From Apostichopus japonicus (taxonomy: Eukaryota > Echinodermata > Holothuroidea > Aspidochirotida > Stichopodidae): 64,000 nt of DNA. The stretch's first letter is position 1, and the number at the start of each line of letters is the position of its first letter. Positions 47,962 through 62,821 of this stretch are shown here, one piece after another. A model generated the notes under the pieces. It ran no database searches, was not told the origin of the DNA, and was given only the letters and a program-made list of their open reading frames with translations. The stretch is from positions 4,898,001 through 4,962,000 of the forward strand of contig NC_092566.1 of the NCBI RefSeq assembly GCF_037975245.1. Direction: 5' to 3'. A program made the translations under genes and the position numbers.

Positions 47962-48989
47962 GGGAGTAGGAATTTTTAACTTACGAGCTCGTGAAGTGCT
48001 TTCAATTTGTAATTAAAATACGCAGGTGATACATATCCAGTTTTAATATTCAACGCTTTACATTATCAGTATATATCGGTAGACATAAAGAGCGAGAAGT
48101 GATCACATAATGTGCGCTTAAAGCCATCATATATACCCTATCGGCAAGAATAAGTAAAGACTAACCATGCATCGAAAAGAAAAAATATTTAAAAAACAAA
48201 AGTAACATACATAGGTCTATTAACATTTGATTTGATATACCAAATCTCTTTTATATATAGTCAGTGCTGTTAAAACAAAAACCCAAGAAAAGCAGATGTC
48301 GGCTGATTTTTGTCATGTGTATACCTCACTTCAATTAAGTTCTAGCAATATAAAGAAAATGCATATTGCATTATTCATTAATATGACAGATAGAGAAGAA
48401 CGGTAGATCGTCTGCGCTAGAAGAGATGTCTGTGAATTGTTGTTGCTTGAAAGAGACGCTATATCTGAGTCACTTCATATAGTTATGTTATATTACATAA
48501 ATGTGCTTCTTTTGGTTTCAGGGAAACCAATTTAGGTAGGAATAAAAGTCTCGAATGGAAGGCCAATCAAAGCATCCAAAATTAAATAAAGAAGTCATTG
48601 GCCTTAACATTATAATGAAAAGTGTGAAATTAAATCAACGCAGTTCATTTCAAACAAAATGTTGATAACAATAAGGCCCCTGAATTTCTAGGCTTCAGAT
48701 TGTTGACTTTACTATAAATCAGTTGTGTGTGCGGTCTTTTGATTTGATTTATTTAATATTAACACATACATGCAAATTATTTCAATTGTTAAATGAATTC
48801 TAGTCTGGAAATGTATAGGTACAATGCAGTATATATACACAAGAGTTGTTTGGGGGAGGGGGAGGGGAGGTGGAGGGGAGGGGGAGGTGGTAGGAGAGAG
48901 GTTCATCCTATATATACCTTTTCTTTATGTTGTCGTCTGCTCCCTCAAATTAAAGTAACATATCCCAATGTCTCTCGAGGTTTCTTCAT

Positions 48990-49016
48990 CCCTCTAACCC
49001 ATCGGGGGTTAGAGGG
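48990..49016. repeat. Perfect 11-bp hairpin
   Basis: CCCTCTAACCC, loop ATCGG, GGGTTAGAGGG. Around it, CATATCCCAATGTCTCTCGAG (48958) and CATATGTCCCTACGTCCCTCG (49058) are imperfect direct repeats, so the hairpin sits between two copies of a local duplication. Confidence 0.6.
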
Positions 49017-51833
49017 AGGTGAGAGGCTCACCACATGTATATTTTCTAATCAACGTCATATGTCCCTACGTCCCTCGAGTTTCTCTCCCCCCCCCTCACC
49101 CTCCCCCAAATTGAACCCTCTTCCTCCGCCTCTGAGCGATTTTGTTATGACATAAGCTCATAACTATCGAGACAACAAGACAAACTACAGAAAGGATAGC
49201 GCGGTAGACTGTTGTTTTGCAAAATGAAATTTCCGCAAAATAGATTTGTCAATAACATCAGATGTTATATAATGTTTCATCCCTGGGTGTCCTTGGTCGA
49301 TCATGAAAGTGGAAGAACACTTTTGTAAAGAGTCGAACAAATGATTTACATTAACAGTCAGGAGTGAACTGCTGGGATCATTACGTCGCCCTCATTCCCT
49401 TCTCCCACCCCCATTTTCTTAGAGCAGCAATTCAAGCGTTTAATCATAATTTAATGGTTAATATTATGTCTTGATAATCACAACAGTTACACACAATGAT
49501 CTACATTATTTGTAAGAGACAAATGTGTGTATGTGTATTAGTGTATGCTAACTTGTTCTCTATTCAGTGTGAGGACTTTAAACAATGGGATTCCCAGTTG
49601 CATACGTCATTTGAAAAGAATCACCATGTCCTCACAAGGGTTATATTGTTAGATTCAAACAATGGGGAGAGAAACTTTACCTAACTGCTGTCAACCCAGA
49701 GTTCGAAAAACAAATATGGCTGCCGAACGGCAAGGTAAAGAAATATCTTTACTCATCTCTGTTTCAATAAAATATGTTTACTCTCGATTAAATGTTCGTG
49801 GACATTATCTATCAAAGTTGTTTTGGTAAATTCATAACCTGAACTTGTTGTTGTCCGTATATAAGCTTATACAATACCAATTTTGTCATGAAGTGACTTG
49901 TGATAACGATAAGGGTGCAAAAGAACTGGTGACGTAACGTTGTAAACGAAATACATGTGACCTAAGAACTGATATTAGGCCGTCAGCTGAACCTCAAAAA
50001 GAGGCTGTAAAATCAGTTTCGTAACACTGGGACTAGATTTTTAAGGCATATTTGGGTAGTTCAATGGCATCACAGACATGATATCAAAATTTCTCCAAAA
50101 AACATATATACAAGGTTAACTAATACCATATAGTAGTAACGTGGAGAACGTCACATGACCCTTAATTGGTGGTACGTTTTCCTATTTAATACAACGTCCA
50201 TATATTATTTACATCAATGGCAGTTGGCTATACGACATAACACTATATATACGCAATACAGTACACATGTCTTGGGCACGCAGATGTCTTCTAAGGTTGT
50301 ACTTGAATTGTTTGACTTAAATCGAGTACCAGATTTAACAAATGAGTCTCGCTGTAATTATATCGTTAACGTCATGTTATTATTATCAGGTGACTAATTT
50401 AATTATACTTACTAATTACACCACTTTTAATCTGGAGGGAGTAATTGGTATATTTGTACAGATCGTATTAGCCACTAATCAGGTCTTTAATAAAGCTGGT
50501 TTAACTGGATCACACACGTTTTTAATACATAAGTGCCTCTTGTCTACCACGTCACAGTAAAAAAGGAGGACACATATGTTGAACTAACCGAAAATTGTTT
50601 TAAAACAAGATTTAACGGACAAACAAGCAGTTTTAGAAACGAAAATCAGAGGAACGCTACAACTCTTAGCCAATATATTTGTACATTATGTGATAGCAAT
50701 GTACCATACTCCTTAAAATGGAGATTCCTTGCACACATTAAACCACATTCTATACATCAAGTAAAAGGTGCAATCAATGACAGATATATAGCAAATATAC
50801 ATTTCAATTATATAGGTTAACTATAACAAGTCTGAGTGTCTAGGTGAGGTTATATATACTCGAAAGAATCAATGCAGTTTGTATATAAGACCCATAGTTG
50901 GTAGGCTATATCCAGCGACACATACGACACATATGTCATTTAAGTATAGGTTCTGCAGTATACATGACCGTAATATTCTTCCATTGTTGTTATTGTAAAT
51001 GTCACTAATGGATAGGCCGAGTAGGGAGTTGTTATGGCAACTCCCTGGGCCGAGTGAGCACGCAGTCGAACTGTACTGTATGCCGGACTAAGAACCAGAG
51101 GTTATGAAATCTGACATATACGCGCGTTATGCAATCATTAATAGGGATTTACTGTGATGTGAAGTGATGTGAATTATTTATTACCTTATAACAGAATTCC
51201 AGTCGTAGTGGTGCGTGCTTGTATTTGTTTACAAAATAATTAATGACAAACCATAGCCTATAATGTATCATACTATTCGACATATCAGTTGTAATCAAAT
51301 GATTGCAGAAACTGCACGTATGGTACTTATTATATACTTGTTCTGAAGAATACATGTCATTTCTGTGGTACTTTGATCATGTCAAAAAGTGTCAATGTGT
51401 ACAGCTTGAATTGCGAATTGTATTTATACCCTTCATTATAGAACACTGTAACGTTTGCTTAGACACGAATGCTGTCATGTAAGCATGTCTATTCATCCAG
51501 TGTTTATACTTAATTACAACATAATTAAATTTAAATGTAACATTTCCGAGAAATGAACATCCTAAGATGGAACTGTTTCTTCAATATCAACTGAGAAAAG
51601 TGAAACAGATAAAAATATAACGCGTCAAACAGGAAAAAATAATATTGTTTATAGTTACGTTATACTTGTAAAAGTGTAAAATTACTCTAGGACTATAGAC
51701 ACTTTATTATTATCATAAAACTAAAAAGCGTAAACTTAATAGAACAGCCGTTTTATTAAGATACATCGCAATTGTAAATTCTTAATACACAGAGTGCACA
51801 AAGGTTTCAACCGACAATATGTTTTAAATACAG

Positions 51834-51851
51834 GCGCGGATACAGAGGTGT
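51834..51851 (+). mobile_element. hAT-type element end (CAGGCGCGGATACAGAGG)
   Basis: Shares its first 11 bases with the minus-strand end near 8238. Followed by CCACCCC-rich sequence; no partner end found. Confidence 0.35.
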
Positions 51852-54800
51852 GGAGGTGTCCCCACCCCCACCCCACCCCACCACAACCCACCCCACCCTT
51901 TCAGCCTTAGAATACAACACTTCCCGTCTAAATGTGTATTTTCGTATGTCACTAAGCACAAAGTGAAATTTTTCTTTATAATTTACAAGTTTCAACCCAA
52001 TTGTAAAAATTTCGCAAATGGAATTCGTCTAATATAGTTAAGACGAAATGTAGTAATAAAAATTAATACGTAATCATAATGAAGTATAAATATAACACAC
52101 AATATACAAAGAGAGAAAAAAAACCGGTCTAGATCATATCACGTGATACATATATCAAATTCTGTTTTGATTCATGGCATTATTTTGAACTCAACCAGAC
52201 ACATTGTTTAGCTAAAAATTCTCCGTCGAAGACAGAATTTTTAAACAAAACTGGTTAAGTCAACCGTTACATAAACTATATAATGGAATACGATCGAATA
52301 GAAACCAAAACAAAGATTCCAGATACAGTGTTGTAATCATTACAATCATCTTCTCCTTCTTCTTCTTCCTTTCATAATTACAAAAAGATTAATCTTCCAT
52401 ACATTGGACTAAAAGAGAAGGTTACACGCTCTCCTATTTTTATATTTTGCTTCAAACGACAAGAGAGAGAAAAAGAGAACAATAAACAAATTTTTGCTGA
52501 TGCTGAAAAATTTTAAGAGAGAGAGAGCGAGCGATAGAGAGAATAAATTAAACAAAAGTTATCTACCAGTAAATTAATGTCAAAATTAAAAAATAGCCAT
52601 TTCAATATTATTCCTCTTTTTCTATCGATTGATAGAGATAAAATGATGAAAGTTCAAGAGCATTTGACCATTGTTTTTCGTTTTTTTTTCTAAAATCTGC
52701 CTCTAACGACAAAATCTCGTTGAAACCTATTTGAATTTTCTAGTCTAGAGGCGAATAGACCTTGTTAGTATACGTTTAATATTAAAGGTATGGCGAAATC
52801 ATTGATGTACATTGGCTATGAAAGATAACGTATAAGAATGTGTGCGAATATTTGTATACGTTTCGATACAGTCACCACTTCTGGTAATTAAAAATGGAGA
52901 ATTGTTTGAAGTTTTTAATTTTTGCTTTGGTCTGAAAGTGGCGATACATGGAGAGTAGAGTGGGGTAGGGTGGGCCGTTGGGATGAATGGGGGTATCGGC
53001 GTTGGAGGGGGTATAATGTGTGTGTGTGTTGGAATGGGTGTTCTTGGTGCGACCGAACATAATATTTGGAAGGTATATAATGAACTTTAACAATTGTCTT
53101 TACAGGTGTTTTCCCTTCCGATTAGAAAATAATTCTTTCCTTTACATAATTGACAATATTATTTTTTGAAACGGCTGTGTTTTTTAATACTTTCTTTGTG
53201 TGCCCTTATTCTATTTTTTTATAATATCTTTTCAATAAACAGTAGTTGTTTTGGAATATAAAGGCTATTGTCTTCAGAACAATTTTAGCATTCATTTTTC
53301 CTTCCTCCCCCGTCCCTCCCTTCATCAAACCCCGCCAGTGCTGAGTATAAATCTTTCCATAATGAAAGAATAATGTCATAAATTTCCACACAACAATGTG
53401 GCGTGCTCAAGTGAAATAGCGACATAATGCCCCCCTTCTTCACTGAAACACCCCCCCCCCCCGCACAAAAAAAAATCGGCAGTAAGTCATTCTTGTCGTA
53501 ATTTTTTCAATATTTCAATTTTCAAACTAAGTTGAAACATCTACGATTGTAATGAGAAACAACTTCGTTACCTTGTTAATGAGGCACCAATTAGCACCAA
53601 GAAAGACAGGAGTATAGAAATAAATCAATAAAAACAATAACAACAACAATATAATTCAGACATGAATGGCTGCTTACAATTCAACATGTTTCTAAACAAT
53701 ATTAAAAAATTACTTACAAAAGGGTAATTATATTATGGTTAATATTAAACATGTTCTAAAAGTATTCCTTATATCGAATTTTATGTTTCTCTTGGAAGGA
53801 AACTAAAACACATCTTTCACCTTACTTGACTATATAATATCTATGATCCTTTATTGATATTGTTTGAGGGGGAAGAGGGGGGGGGGGTGCGGGACATAAC
53901 CTGACAATTGATCTCCTTGTTTGCTTTCGACGAAGGTAAAACAGTACATTGAAACTGAAATAGAAAAGAGCCCAAAAGCTCATTAAAATATCAATATACT
54001 GATCCTATATACACGGATTTAATTGAGATGAATAACTCAATGTAACTTTCTGTATTAATTTGAACGATACTTTGTCAAGTATAACAACCAAACAAGAAAC
54101 GATGGTTCCTAAATTAGAGATCAGGCTACGCTATGTACGATTGTTGTTAATCTTATAATTCTTATTTGATTGAGGGACTGTTCTTTGCGCTTTATTATCT
54201 GTGGCGCGTGATAGATCCGTAGAAAACAACAGAACGCTCACTACATCTGTTCCACATAGTGTCAGTCCATCCATGCTTTTGCATTGTTTATAGGGTTTGA
54301 CCTCTAAAGAACTCAAATGACCTTTGACCTCCACAAAAAAACAAGAGTGTTCTTGGAATCAGCAATGTAGAAACCCATCAAAAGTATAAACTTATTCCAA
54401 GCTTCTATTTTGAAGATATCGTGTTGACAAGGTTTTCAGACTTTGAGCACTTATTATTATTCTCCTCCTCACAAACATTTTTCATTCTGTATATGTAGCT
54501 GATTTAATCAAATTATTCCCTTGTTCTTTATATATGCCAAAATGACCGAGACGAAAGACTAACACCTGTAAAAAGTAAATAATTCTCAGTTAGTGTCAAC
54601 AGAATTCCTCGGAGAGGAAATTTAAATACATCTGTCCACGAGTTAGGTTGACAAGTTGTCATTTAGCCGTAACTGATGGATGGAATATAGAAAGGAGTTT
54701 ATTGATGGCTAAAGAGGAGATCGTGACTATCCAACCACAACACAATAATAGCAAAGATTAAATCTACGTGATGTAATGTATCATACTGAATTATAACAAT

Positions 54801-55036
54801 TTACAGAGGGAAAAAAAATAGAGATGGGTGGGTAGATGAGGGGGATGGGGGGGGGGCAGGGAGGGGTGATGTAACGAAGAGAGGTGGTAGAGGTGATCGA
54901 CCTCTTAATAATAATACTAATGTCAGACCGTTAATAAGGAACGGTGGGGAGGGGGGGGGGATAAAACTAAGCCATACGTACGCGTCATTAAGTATACTTC
55001 TTGGTGTATCAACAACGATATATGCAAATATTAAGT

Positions 55037-56236
55037 AGCCTAGTACTAAACATACCTCAAGTATGGTACCAAACACACCTTAAGTATGGTGCTAAGCATT
55101 ACATCAATTATAGTACTCAACACACCTCAAATATAGTATTATACACACCTCAAGTATACACACCTCAAGTTTAGTACGAAACACGCCTCAAGTATAGTAC
55201 TACACACACCTCAAGTATAGTACTAAACACAGCTCAGGTATAGTACTATACACACCTCAAGTATAGTACTTAAACACATCAAGTATTGTACTACACACAC
55301 CTCAAGTATAGTACTATACACACCGTAAGTATAGTACTAAACACACCTCACGTATGGTACTAAACACACCTCAAGTATATTACTAAACACAGCTCATGTA
55401 TAGTACTATACACACCTCAAGTATAGTACTAAACACACCTCAAGTATAGTACTAAACACACCTCAAGTATAGCACTTAACACACCTTAAGTTTAGTACAA
55501 TACACACCTCAAGTATATACTAAACACAGCTCAAGTATAGTACAAAACACACCTCAAGTATGGTACTAAACACACCTCAAGTATATTACTAAACACAGCT
55601 CATGTATAGTACTAAACACACCTCAAGTATGGTACTAAACACACCTCAAGTATATTACAAAACACACCTCAAGTATGGTACTAAACACACCTCAAGTATA
55701 TTACTAAACACAGCTCATGTATAGTACTATACACACCTCAAGTATAGTACTAAACACACCTCAAGTATAGTACTAAACACACCTCAAGTATAGTACTACA
55801 CACACCTCAAGCATAGTACATACACACCTCATGTTTAGTACTATACACACATCAAGTATAGTACTACACACACCTCAAGTATGGTGCTACACACACCTCA
55901 AGTATGGTACTAAACACAGCTCAAGTATAGCATTATACACACCTCAAGTATAGTACTATACACACCTCAAGTATAGTACTAAACACACCTCAATTATATC
56001 GTAACACACCTTATGTATAGTACTAAACACAGCTCAATTATATCGTATTAAGTATAGTACTAAACACACCTCAAGCATAGTACATACACACCTCATGTTT
56101 AGTACCATACACACATCAAGTATAGTACTAAACACACCTCAAATACGACACTAAACGCAGCTCAAGTATAGTACTATCACGTATAGTACTAAACACACCT
56201 CAAATATATAGTACTATAGATACCTTAAGTATATAG
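55037..56236. repeat. 23-bp minisatellite of about 1.2 kb
   Basis: Roughly 50 copies of ACTAAACACACCTCAAGTATAGT with ordered variants: TATGGT, TATATT, CAGCTCATG and CTATACACACC forms. Variants recur in blocks (for example GTATATTACTAAACACAGC near 55375, 55580 and 55695), showing higher-order amplification. Units become shorter and more diverged toward the right end (55990-56236). Confidence 0.95.
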
Positions 56237-59200
56237 TCATGTTCGGATTAAGACACACCAAGATATATGTTTCCTTGAGGGACCATGCGCAATATCACCT
56301 CTGAATATGTTTCCGTATGGAAAATTTGATTAATGGAAAAATCGAAATAATGTCAGCTTCAAATGATTAATTAAATTTACCTTAAGTAGCATAAGTTTGT
56401 GTTGTAGACATATCGATGCTGTGACCAATCGGTTTACTTATAAGTTGGCATTTACAAAGAAAAATAATGAACATAATAAAAAAATATTTTTAATATATAT
56501 ATATATATATAGTAACTTTTCCCTGAAAATAATTCTGGGCTATTTACATTAAAAGTCAGAACATTGTGGGATGAAAGCAAACGAGGTCGAAGTACTTATT
56601 GAAAAGAAATGAATTTAATAATATTTTGAAAAAAAATTGTTGAAGGTATGTCACTTCAATTCTAGAAAATTGATTTGATTTAATAATTGAAAAAAAATTA
56701 AAAGTCATCTTTTTTATCACACGGGCCATCATGACAAAAGCCGCAGAGACACCTCATGTTCTAACCGACCTATCTTACGGAAGATTCTGTTGTTATGTTT
56801 TCCCGACCGTCTGTTTACCTGTTTTTAAGGCTTTCTTAATCAACCGTGCGGGAAATCCAAACGTCCAAGGCTTTTGTGAAGATGCACACTGGAAACTAAT
56901 AAGATAGACATCTCTGGGAATATGAAATGAAAACCCGGACCTGCTTATTTCATACAAATTAATCGCAGCCAATATTTCAGTATTGAGAGGACGCGTCATG
57001 TGTGACTTGAGTCCTACTTATATCGGTGGGGGCAAAATGACAAATTCTCGTTTTCAATGCTTGTTTTCTTTTCTCTCTTTGTTTTTTATGGTAATATTTC
57101 TTCTTCTTGTTATGATACATCTTTTCTCATACAAATATTAATAATCCTTAGTAATTTCTTTTCGAAAGTAGACAGGGTCGAATCTATATAAAACAAATAA
57201 TGATAGTACTCCCTGTTTTTGAATAACAATCAATTCCTTCTCCATACGTCAACAATTATAAAATAACAAAATAAATAAAAAACCATAAAAATAAAAAACA
57301 ACCTGTATATCATGTATGAGCAATGCTAAGTGGTAACTTGTTTTTATTGTTGGAGGCAATAAAAACATTTATAAAAAAGCACTAAATTTTATATTATTCT
57401 AATATAGGAGTTATGATTCTTAGTTTATTTTAAGAAACCACAAGCATGAATAAATATCCTTATCAATCATCGTAACAGAAAGATATTTATCTTTACCATG
57501 ACAAGGTGAATCTCTACAAGGGGACAAACGAACATACGGAGATACCTTTTCTCAATAAAAAATTAAAAAAAACAAGAATAAACTTGATGAATGGACGAAT
57601 TATAGATATTGTCATCTTTAATTTTTTCATCATCGTTAATCTCTCACGAGAAAAATATTATAAAAACAGTGAACTGAACGAGAGGCGTAAAATATGACTG
57701 TCAATTTTTGCCTTTTATAATAAAGATATGTCGAAAATACTCCTTCGAACGGTAGTCAACTGTAAAATATTGCATGCATTGACTAAAATCAAAATCAAAA
57801 TTACTGATCACTTCGTCGGTTGGAAAGAGCCTAGGTGCATATTTAAAAAAAAAATATATACGTTTTTAAGTTTTAAAGACGTATATAAAGGAACACACTC
57901 CCACCCCCACCCCCACCCATATACAGATTTATTTTAGGGGGCCGAATGTCAATATATGTTATAATTAATCAATATTATTTAATGCCAAATAAATGTGATT
58001 ACTTTGAATGTATGACGTCAAAACTGTCAGATGGGATGGGATTCATTTATATCTTCAGCCTGTTCGGATTTACCGACGGTAGTTCGTGATCAGCGTCATA
58101 TATACCGCACACTGCCCTTTTTAAAGCTCCTACGCGACCCCACCCCTCCCCCACATCCTTCGCCATCACCATATATCCCTCAACCTGCCTTCAGTCGGCA
58201 GTTATTTTCGTTGAACGCCTTATATAGACGTGATTTCACTGTATTCTCTCTTACATGGGCCCCACAAGTTCCTTTACCCAACTATTACACCTCACCTCCA
58301 ACATCATCCTCCCATAACCACACTCCTACACTCTTTCGCACGAATACCCTTCCCTCCCACCCCCACCCCCACGCTCGTATCACTCTCATTTCTAACGCCT
58401 CACTCATGCACCCCACCCAACCCCACCGCTGCCTCTCGTCTCCAAATGAAAGATCATCTTCTATGATAGCTTTTGTCACATTAAATGTATTCTCTCTCAT
58501 CCTTCATTGTGTTTCTTTCCTTAATTGATGATTCATTCCAATGAATCGTTTGCCTGGGTCCCGTGTCCTTTATATATAACTCACATACCTTACCACTGGT
58601 CCCACCCACCGCACCAAACGCGCCTCATTCTTAACCATCTTATAATCTCTCGATCGGAGATTGTTATTATTTACATACAATCTCTTACGCCTTACTATAA
58701 TCTCCTTGCCTCCAGTTTGGAGATAATCTCTCCTGATGGTCTTTGTCTTACAAATGCAAATCTCGTCCATCCTCCAGTACATTTCTTAATTGATGAATTG
58801 GCTCTAGACATGCTGCCATTGAAATTCTGTCTTGGATTTCCCAGGGCAACCGAGAGAGGAAGTGTCAGTTTTATTCTTAAAGATGTCCACATCACGACGC
58901 AAACCAGATAACAATAGAAAAGATGCCATTTACAAAAAAATCTAGCTTATATCTTGGAGCGTTTGTGACATTTCAAAACCTATGGCAACCTTTAGGTACC
59001 TTCGATTGCATCATTCGTAAAAAAAAAGATGAGAATATTGGTCAATTTGCAGTATATTTGTCTCTCTCTCTTTCCCTCTCTCTTTCATAACTAAAATCAA
59101 TTTTGCTCCGCTCATCAATACCGACCGAGTACTAAGCACTACACGAGAAACTCTCAACCTCTTATAGGTAATCATCAAAGCAAGTCAGCCAACAATTATT

Positions 59201-60740
59201 TTAAGTGATATTTTGACATCGCTATAGTCACCATTGTAAGTTCCATTTTTTGTCAGCGTTTAAAGTCATCCATATCAACCATAAACTACAAAGTCATAAT
59301 GTTCATCTTCGTACGTAGTTTAAGTGAAAATTACGGTCGTGTAGGGTAACTGTACCGTTTACTCCCTTCAACTTCAATGGAAGTGTTCATTTTAAAGGCC
59401 TTGGGTTCTTTTTTCTTCCCTATCTTTCTTTCTTTTTGTTATGAAATTCTTGGTGGAGTGTGTAATGAGTTTTTTCTGTGAGCTGTCACATGTAATCTAG
59501 GTAAGAAATATCTCACTGGGTTACACGACAGAACAGTATATACAGATATATAGTTCTGAACCAATCAGCGTTGAGTTACGTGCGCGCCTATAGTATTGAT
59601 GTACAAATCCTAATTTATATACTTGCCGCGGTTATTCACTGAGTACGATACAGTAAGTGAGGGGGAGAGAGAAACGAGAAAACAACATAATGATTTTTTT
59701 TACCTCCAATTCGAATTAAAAGGTATCAAGTTAGGTGAGGCATGCCGCTGACAGTTTCACAACATACAGACAGACAATCATCAACATGCATCGTATAATG
59801 GAGAATTACTGTCAGTTGTTCAAATTTGTTAAAGGGGCTATAAAGTCAGCAGTGACATATACACAAGATTTCAAAGGTGGGAGGGGTGGGGGGGGGGTTA
59901 AATTTTAAATACAATACTCCCGACTTATTTAGGTAGGCACGAAAAAACTACACCTGTGATGGTTAAACTTCTGAGTTCCTTTAAAATCACTCAAACTGTA
60001 TAACTAACTATTCCTAAATTCAGATAAACGTTATTAATACCTCATTCTGAACCACCGAGTGTGAAGTAAAATCAACCAATTTAAATGGAAGTCTGTACAC
60101 TCTAACCCCCCCCCCCCCACCCCCCGCCTTTTTTTGTAATAAAGAGTTGCTGGATAGCAATACCTGAGAGATGCCTTTAGTCTCTTCAAAACTTCATGTC
60201 CCCGGGCTGAAAGTTCAATCTGTCTCCGAAATTTGTCACTATGGTAACACTTGATCGCTCTCCGTAAGGATAGGATATCACATCCTAACATTACAAATCA
60301 ATATGCATTGGAAGGTTATACCGTGATTAAGTGAACACCCTGAAGTCGAAATATTGTCTTTCCATGTATGAAGCCTGAAATATTACCTTTATCTTTAATA
60401 TCTTAACGATGTAGAAAGAAAAATCGTTACACATGGGTTACCGGTACTGTAATTCAGGAATGTATAGAAATTGTCATATAAGTAAGTGCTTAGCCTTTAG
60501 CTACTGGAATAGTCAGCGGAGCATTAAATATATATATGCCGTGACGAAAATAATTGTCAATAACAAATATGTGGCAAACCCATTATAAAAGAACAGTTTT
60601 ACACGAACTACCTAACATGCTATACGGTATATTTCTCTTCAAAGATATATATATGTTGCATTGGCATTACTTCCACGTGAAGCTTCATTGCCAAGTATAT
60701 AAACAGTTTTACAGATAGGCTATATAGAAGTGTCGGTCTA
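56237..60740. other. Intergenic DNA with no supported gene
   Basis: Contains a short (TA)n (56491-56511), C-rich simple runs (57900-57918, 58350-58372, 60107-60125), and CT tracts (59061-59085). The longer plus-strand open frames at 58031-58911 are proline/serine/histidine-rich from CCCCAC-type sequence and show no domain or splice support. Confidence 0.55.
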
Positions 60741-60741
60741 C

Positions 60742-60970
60742 GATGGCATGGGATGGGGTTAGAGTATATAGTGTGTAGGCTTCAGCGGGGTACTGTTAGT
60801 GGGTGAATTAGATGGGTGGGTTGGAGTCGGTAAATAGGTAGGTTTTATAGATGCAGTTTGTGGGTGAGATGAAATGGGATGGGTGAGTGAGTTAGGTTGA
60901 AATGAGATGGGTGAGTGATTTAAGGGGTGACTGTGGGTAAATTGAATTGGATTGGGGTAGCTTGTGTGAG
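60742..60970. repeat. Degenerate GGGTGA/GATGGG-rich repeat
   Basis: Loose repetition of GATGGGTGAGTGA, GAAATGAGATGGGTGAG and GGGTGAATT; the minus-strand Pro/Ser/Thr/His-rich frame arises from it. Confidence 0.55.
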
Positions 60971-61924
60971 GTTGCATATATTTTCGGAAAACTGTAAATA
61001 AAAGTGCTAGATTGAGGAACTGCTGGATCTCTGTGGCCTACCTTCCATGCATGTACGTAAGGCTATATATCGTCTGCTATACGTCTGTAATACAGAGCCC
61101 GACATCTGAGTGAGATGGTTAATTCACAAAATCTAAAGAATGGATTTTAACGGTCGATAACAATCACGATTAATTTTATCCCTTAAATTTTATCCCTTAA
61201 AGTATTTTCCTATAACTTATTTGTCTTCATATGTAAGTTCAGTGCATTTTAAAACTTGACGTAACGAATACAAATTTTGGACACCTATCCGATTGGTAAA
61301 ATGTTATTTCAAAATCCGCATCCGTAATCATGTTCAGTTTAAGCAACATTCGAGCCTCTGAACTGATCGTTATCCGTATTCCGATGTTCGAATATGCAGA
61401 AATCAGTGGAAAGTGAGAATGTTTCATTTTGCATTTCAGCACATGCATGACCGAAGTGCTCATATACAGAAAGTCTGAGCATTATAATACAGTGAGCTAA
61501 CTGCCATACACGCATATCTACGTAATATGAAGTATTGCATATGTGAATAGTCATAGATAATATAGAAGTTGACTGTAACATGCAGCGTGTACAATACTGG
61601 CGTATCTCAATGCTGGCGTATATTTATTAAAACATATGCGTTTTCCTATCTTTTCGGGATTTTTTTTTATTGTCTCTCCTAAAATGACTGCATGGCATTG
61701 TGAACATGAAAAGTTCCTATTACTTCCGCAAAAGACAGACCGAGGCCAACATCGGGACTTGTTTATGTATCAATAATAACGGACGATTTATGGTTAATAG
61801 CGAGGTCTCTGACGACGTGTACTCGGTAATAATTCCATACAATGTTATATCTCATCTCCTTCCGTTATTTTTGAAGCAATTGAGAACATTTTACATCTGT
61901 ATGCCATCGATCATCTAGTCGGCT

Positions 61925-62413
61925 TTAAAGGGATATTGTCGGTCGGTTGGATCTGATAGCGTAAATAGAATCGCTGCATTGAAATTGTCTACATTTTGGG
62001 TTCAAAACCACACCCTCATAGAATATTGCATTGGATATAACATGAAAACAAAGAAAAAAATCACATTTGTTGATATTCTGTGAAAGCATCTGGCAACAGT
62101 AGAAAGTAAGTTGAAAAATGGAAAAATCGACAAATATCAACATTTTGTCGAGATGTCGACTTACGTGTAACATGTCATCTTTGACATTTTGACAAATTTT
62201 ACCGAGATGTCAAATTAGCATAAAACTCGGTATCTCGACAAAAATTCAATATATGTCGAGATGTCGTTCTATGTTTACATGGATAACCTCTACATCTCGC
62301 ATGTTAACTTATGACCGCCGCCGTATAATACCTCGAATTAGAAATGATACTGACGTATTTCAACTAACATGAGGTGCTGATTATTTCTCCCTTTAAAATA
62401 CGTGAACACTCCT
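61925..62413. mobile_element. Possible non-autonomous element with CTTTAAAGG ends
   Basis: GGCTTTAAAGGGATATTGTC at 61921-61940 and, reverse-complemented, AGCTTTAAAGGAGTGTTCAC near 62401-62421 form weak inverted ends. The interior has TTTGTCGAGATGTCGA at 62145, ATATGTCGAGATGTCG at 62252 and the inverse TATCTCGACAAAA. The ends match only partly, so this is tentative. Confidence 0.3.
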
Positions 62414-62821
62414 TTAAAGCTTGGAGGTTTCTGGTTACAATGAAAAGCACCGATACATACTCTCGTGTGTCGCAATGAGAGACTGTCAGTCTAACTAAAA
62501 AAAATAAAAACTCCCTCGACTATATTTGAAGATATAGAATGTTGTTTTATATTTTCTTTCCTTTTACAAAACATTCCACGTTCACTTACTTGGTATTGCA
62601 TTTTCATGAGACATTTCAGTCTTTAGGTCGGGTGGGAGCCGGTGGGGTTAGGTGCACGTTGATTCTGTATAATACATTGGTGTCCCACCAATCCCCTCCT
62701 CGTATATCTTCCAATAGACTACCTACATACCCACTCGAAACTGTGCCATCTCAGCTATGACATCAGTAAAGTGAGTTAGTTAGTAAGGCTAGTGGAGAGG
62801 GCGCCATGTGCTATATCAACG

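Larger units (their letters stand above)
46256..55036. other. Intergenic DNA with no supported gene
   Basis: Contains (TA)n (47643-47716), poly-T (47938-47961), a hairpin (48990-49016), C runs (47432, 49087, 53450), CT-rich tract (52346-52375), a CAGGCGCGGATACAGAGG hAT-type end at 51834, and G runs near 54847 and 54950. No open frame carries a recognisable domain. Confidence 0.6.

Noticed and set aside
49713-49731. ATGGCTGCCGAACGGCAAG followed by GTAAAG, like a small first coding exon
   Set aside because: Good start context and donor, but only six codons, and no downstream exon could be matched.
55037-56236. CRISPR-like array
   Set aside because: Units are contiguous 23-bp repeats without unique spacers, in eukaryotic DNA; a minisatellite.
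58031-58911. Plus-strand frames of 165 and 128 codons
   Set aside because: Proline/serine/histidine-rich translation of CCCCAC-type simple sequence, overlapping open frames on the other strand, no recognisable domain.
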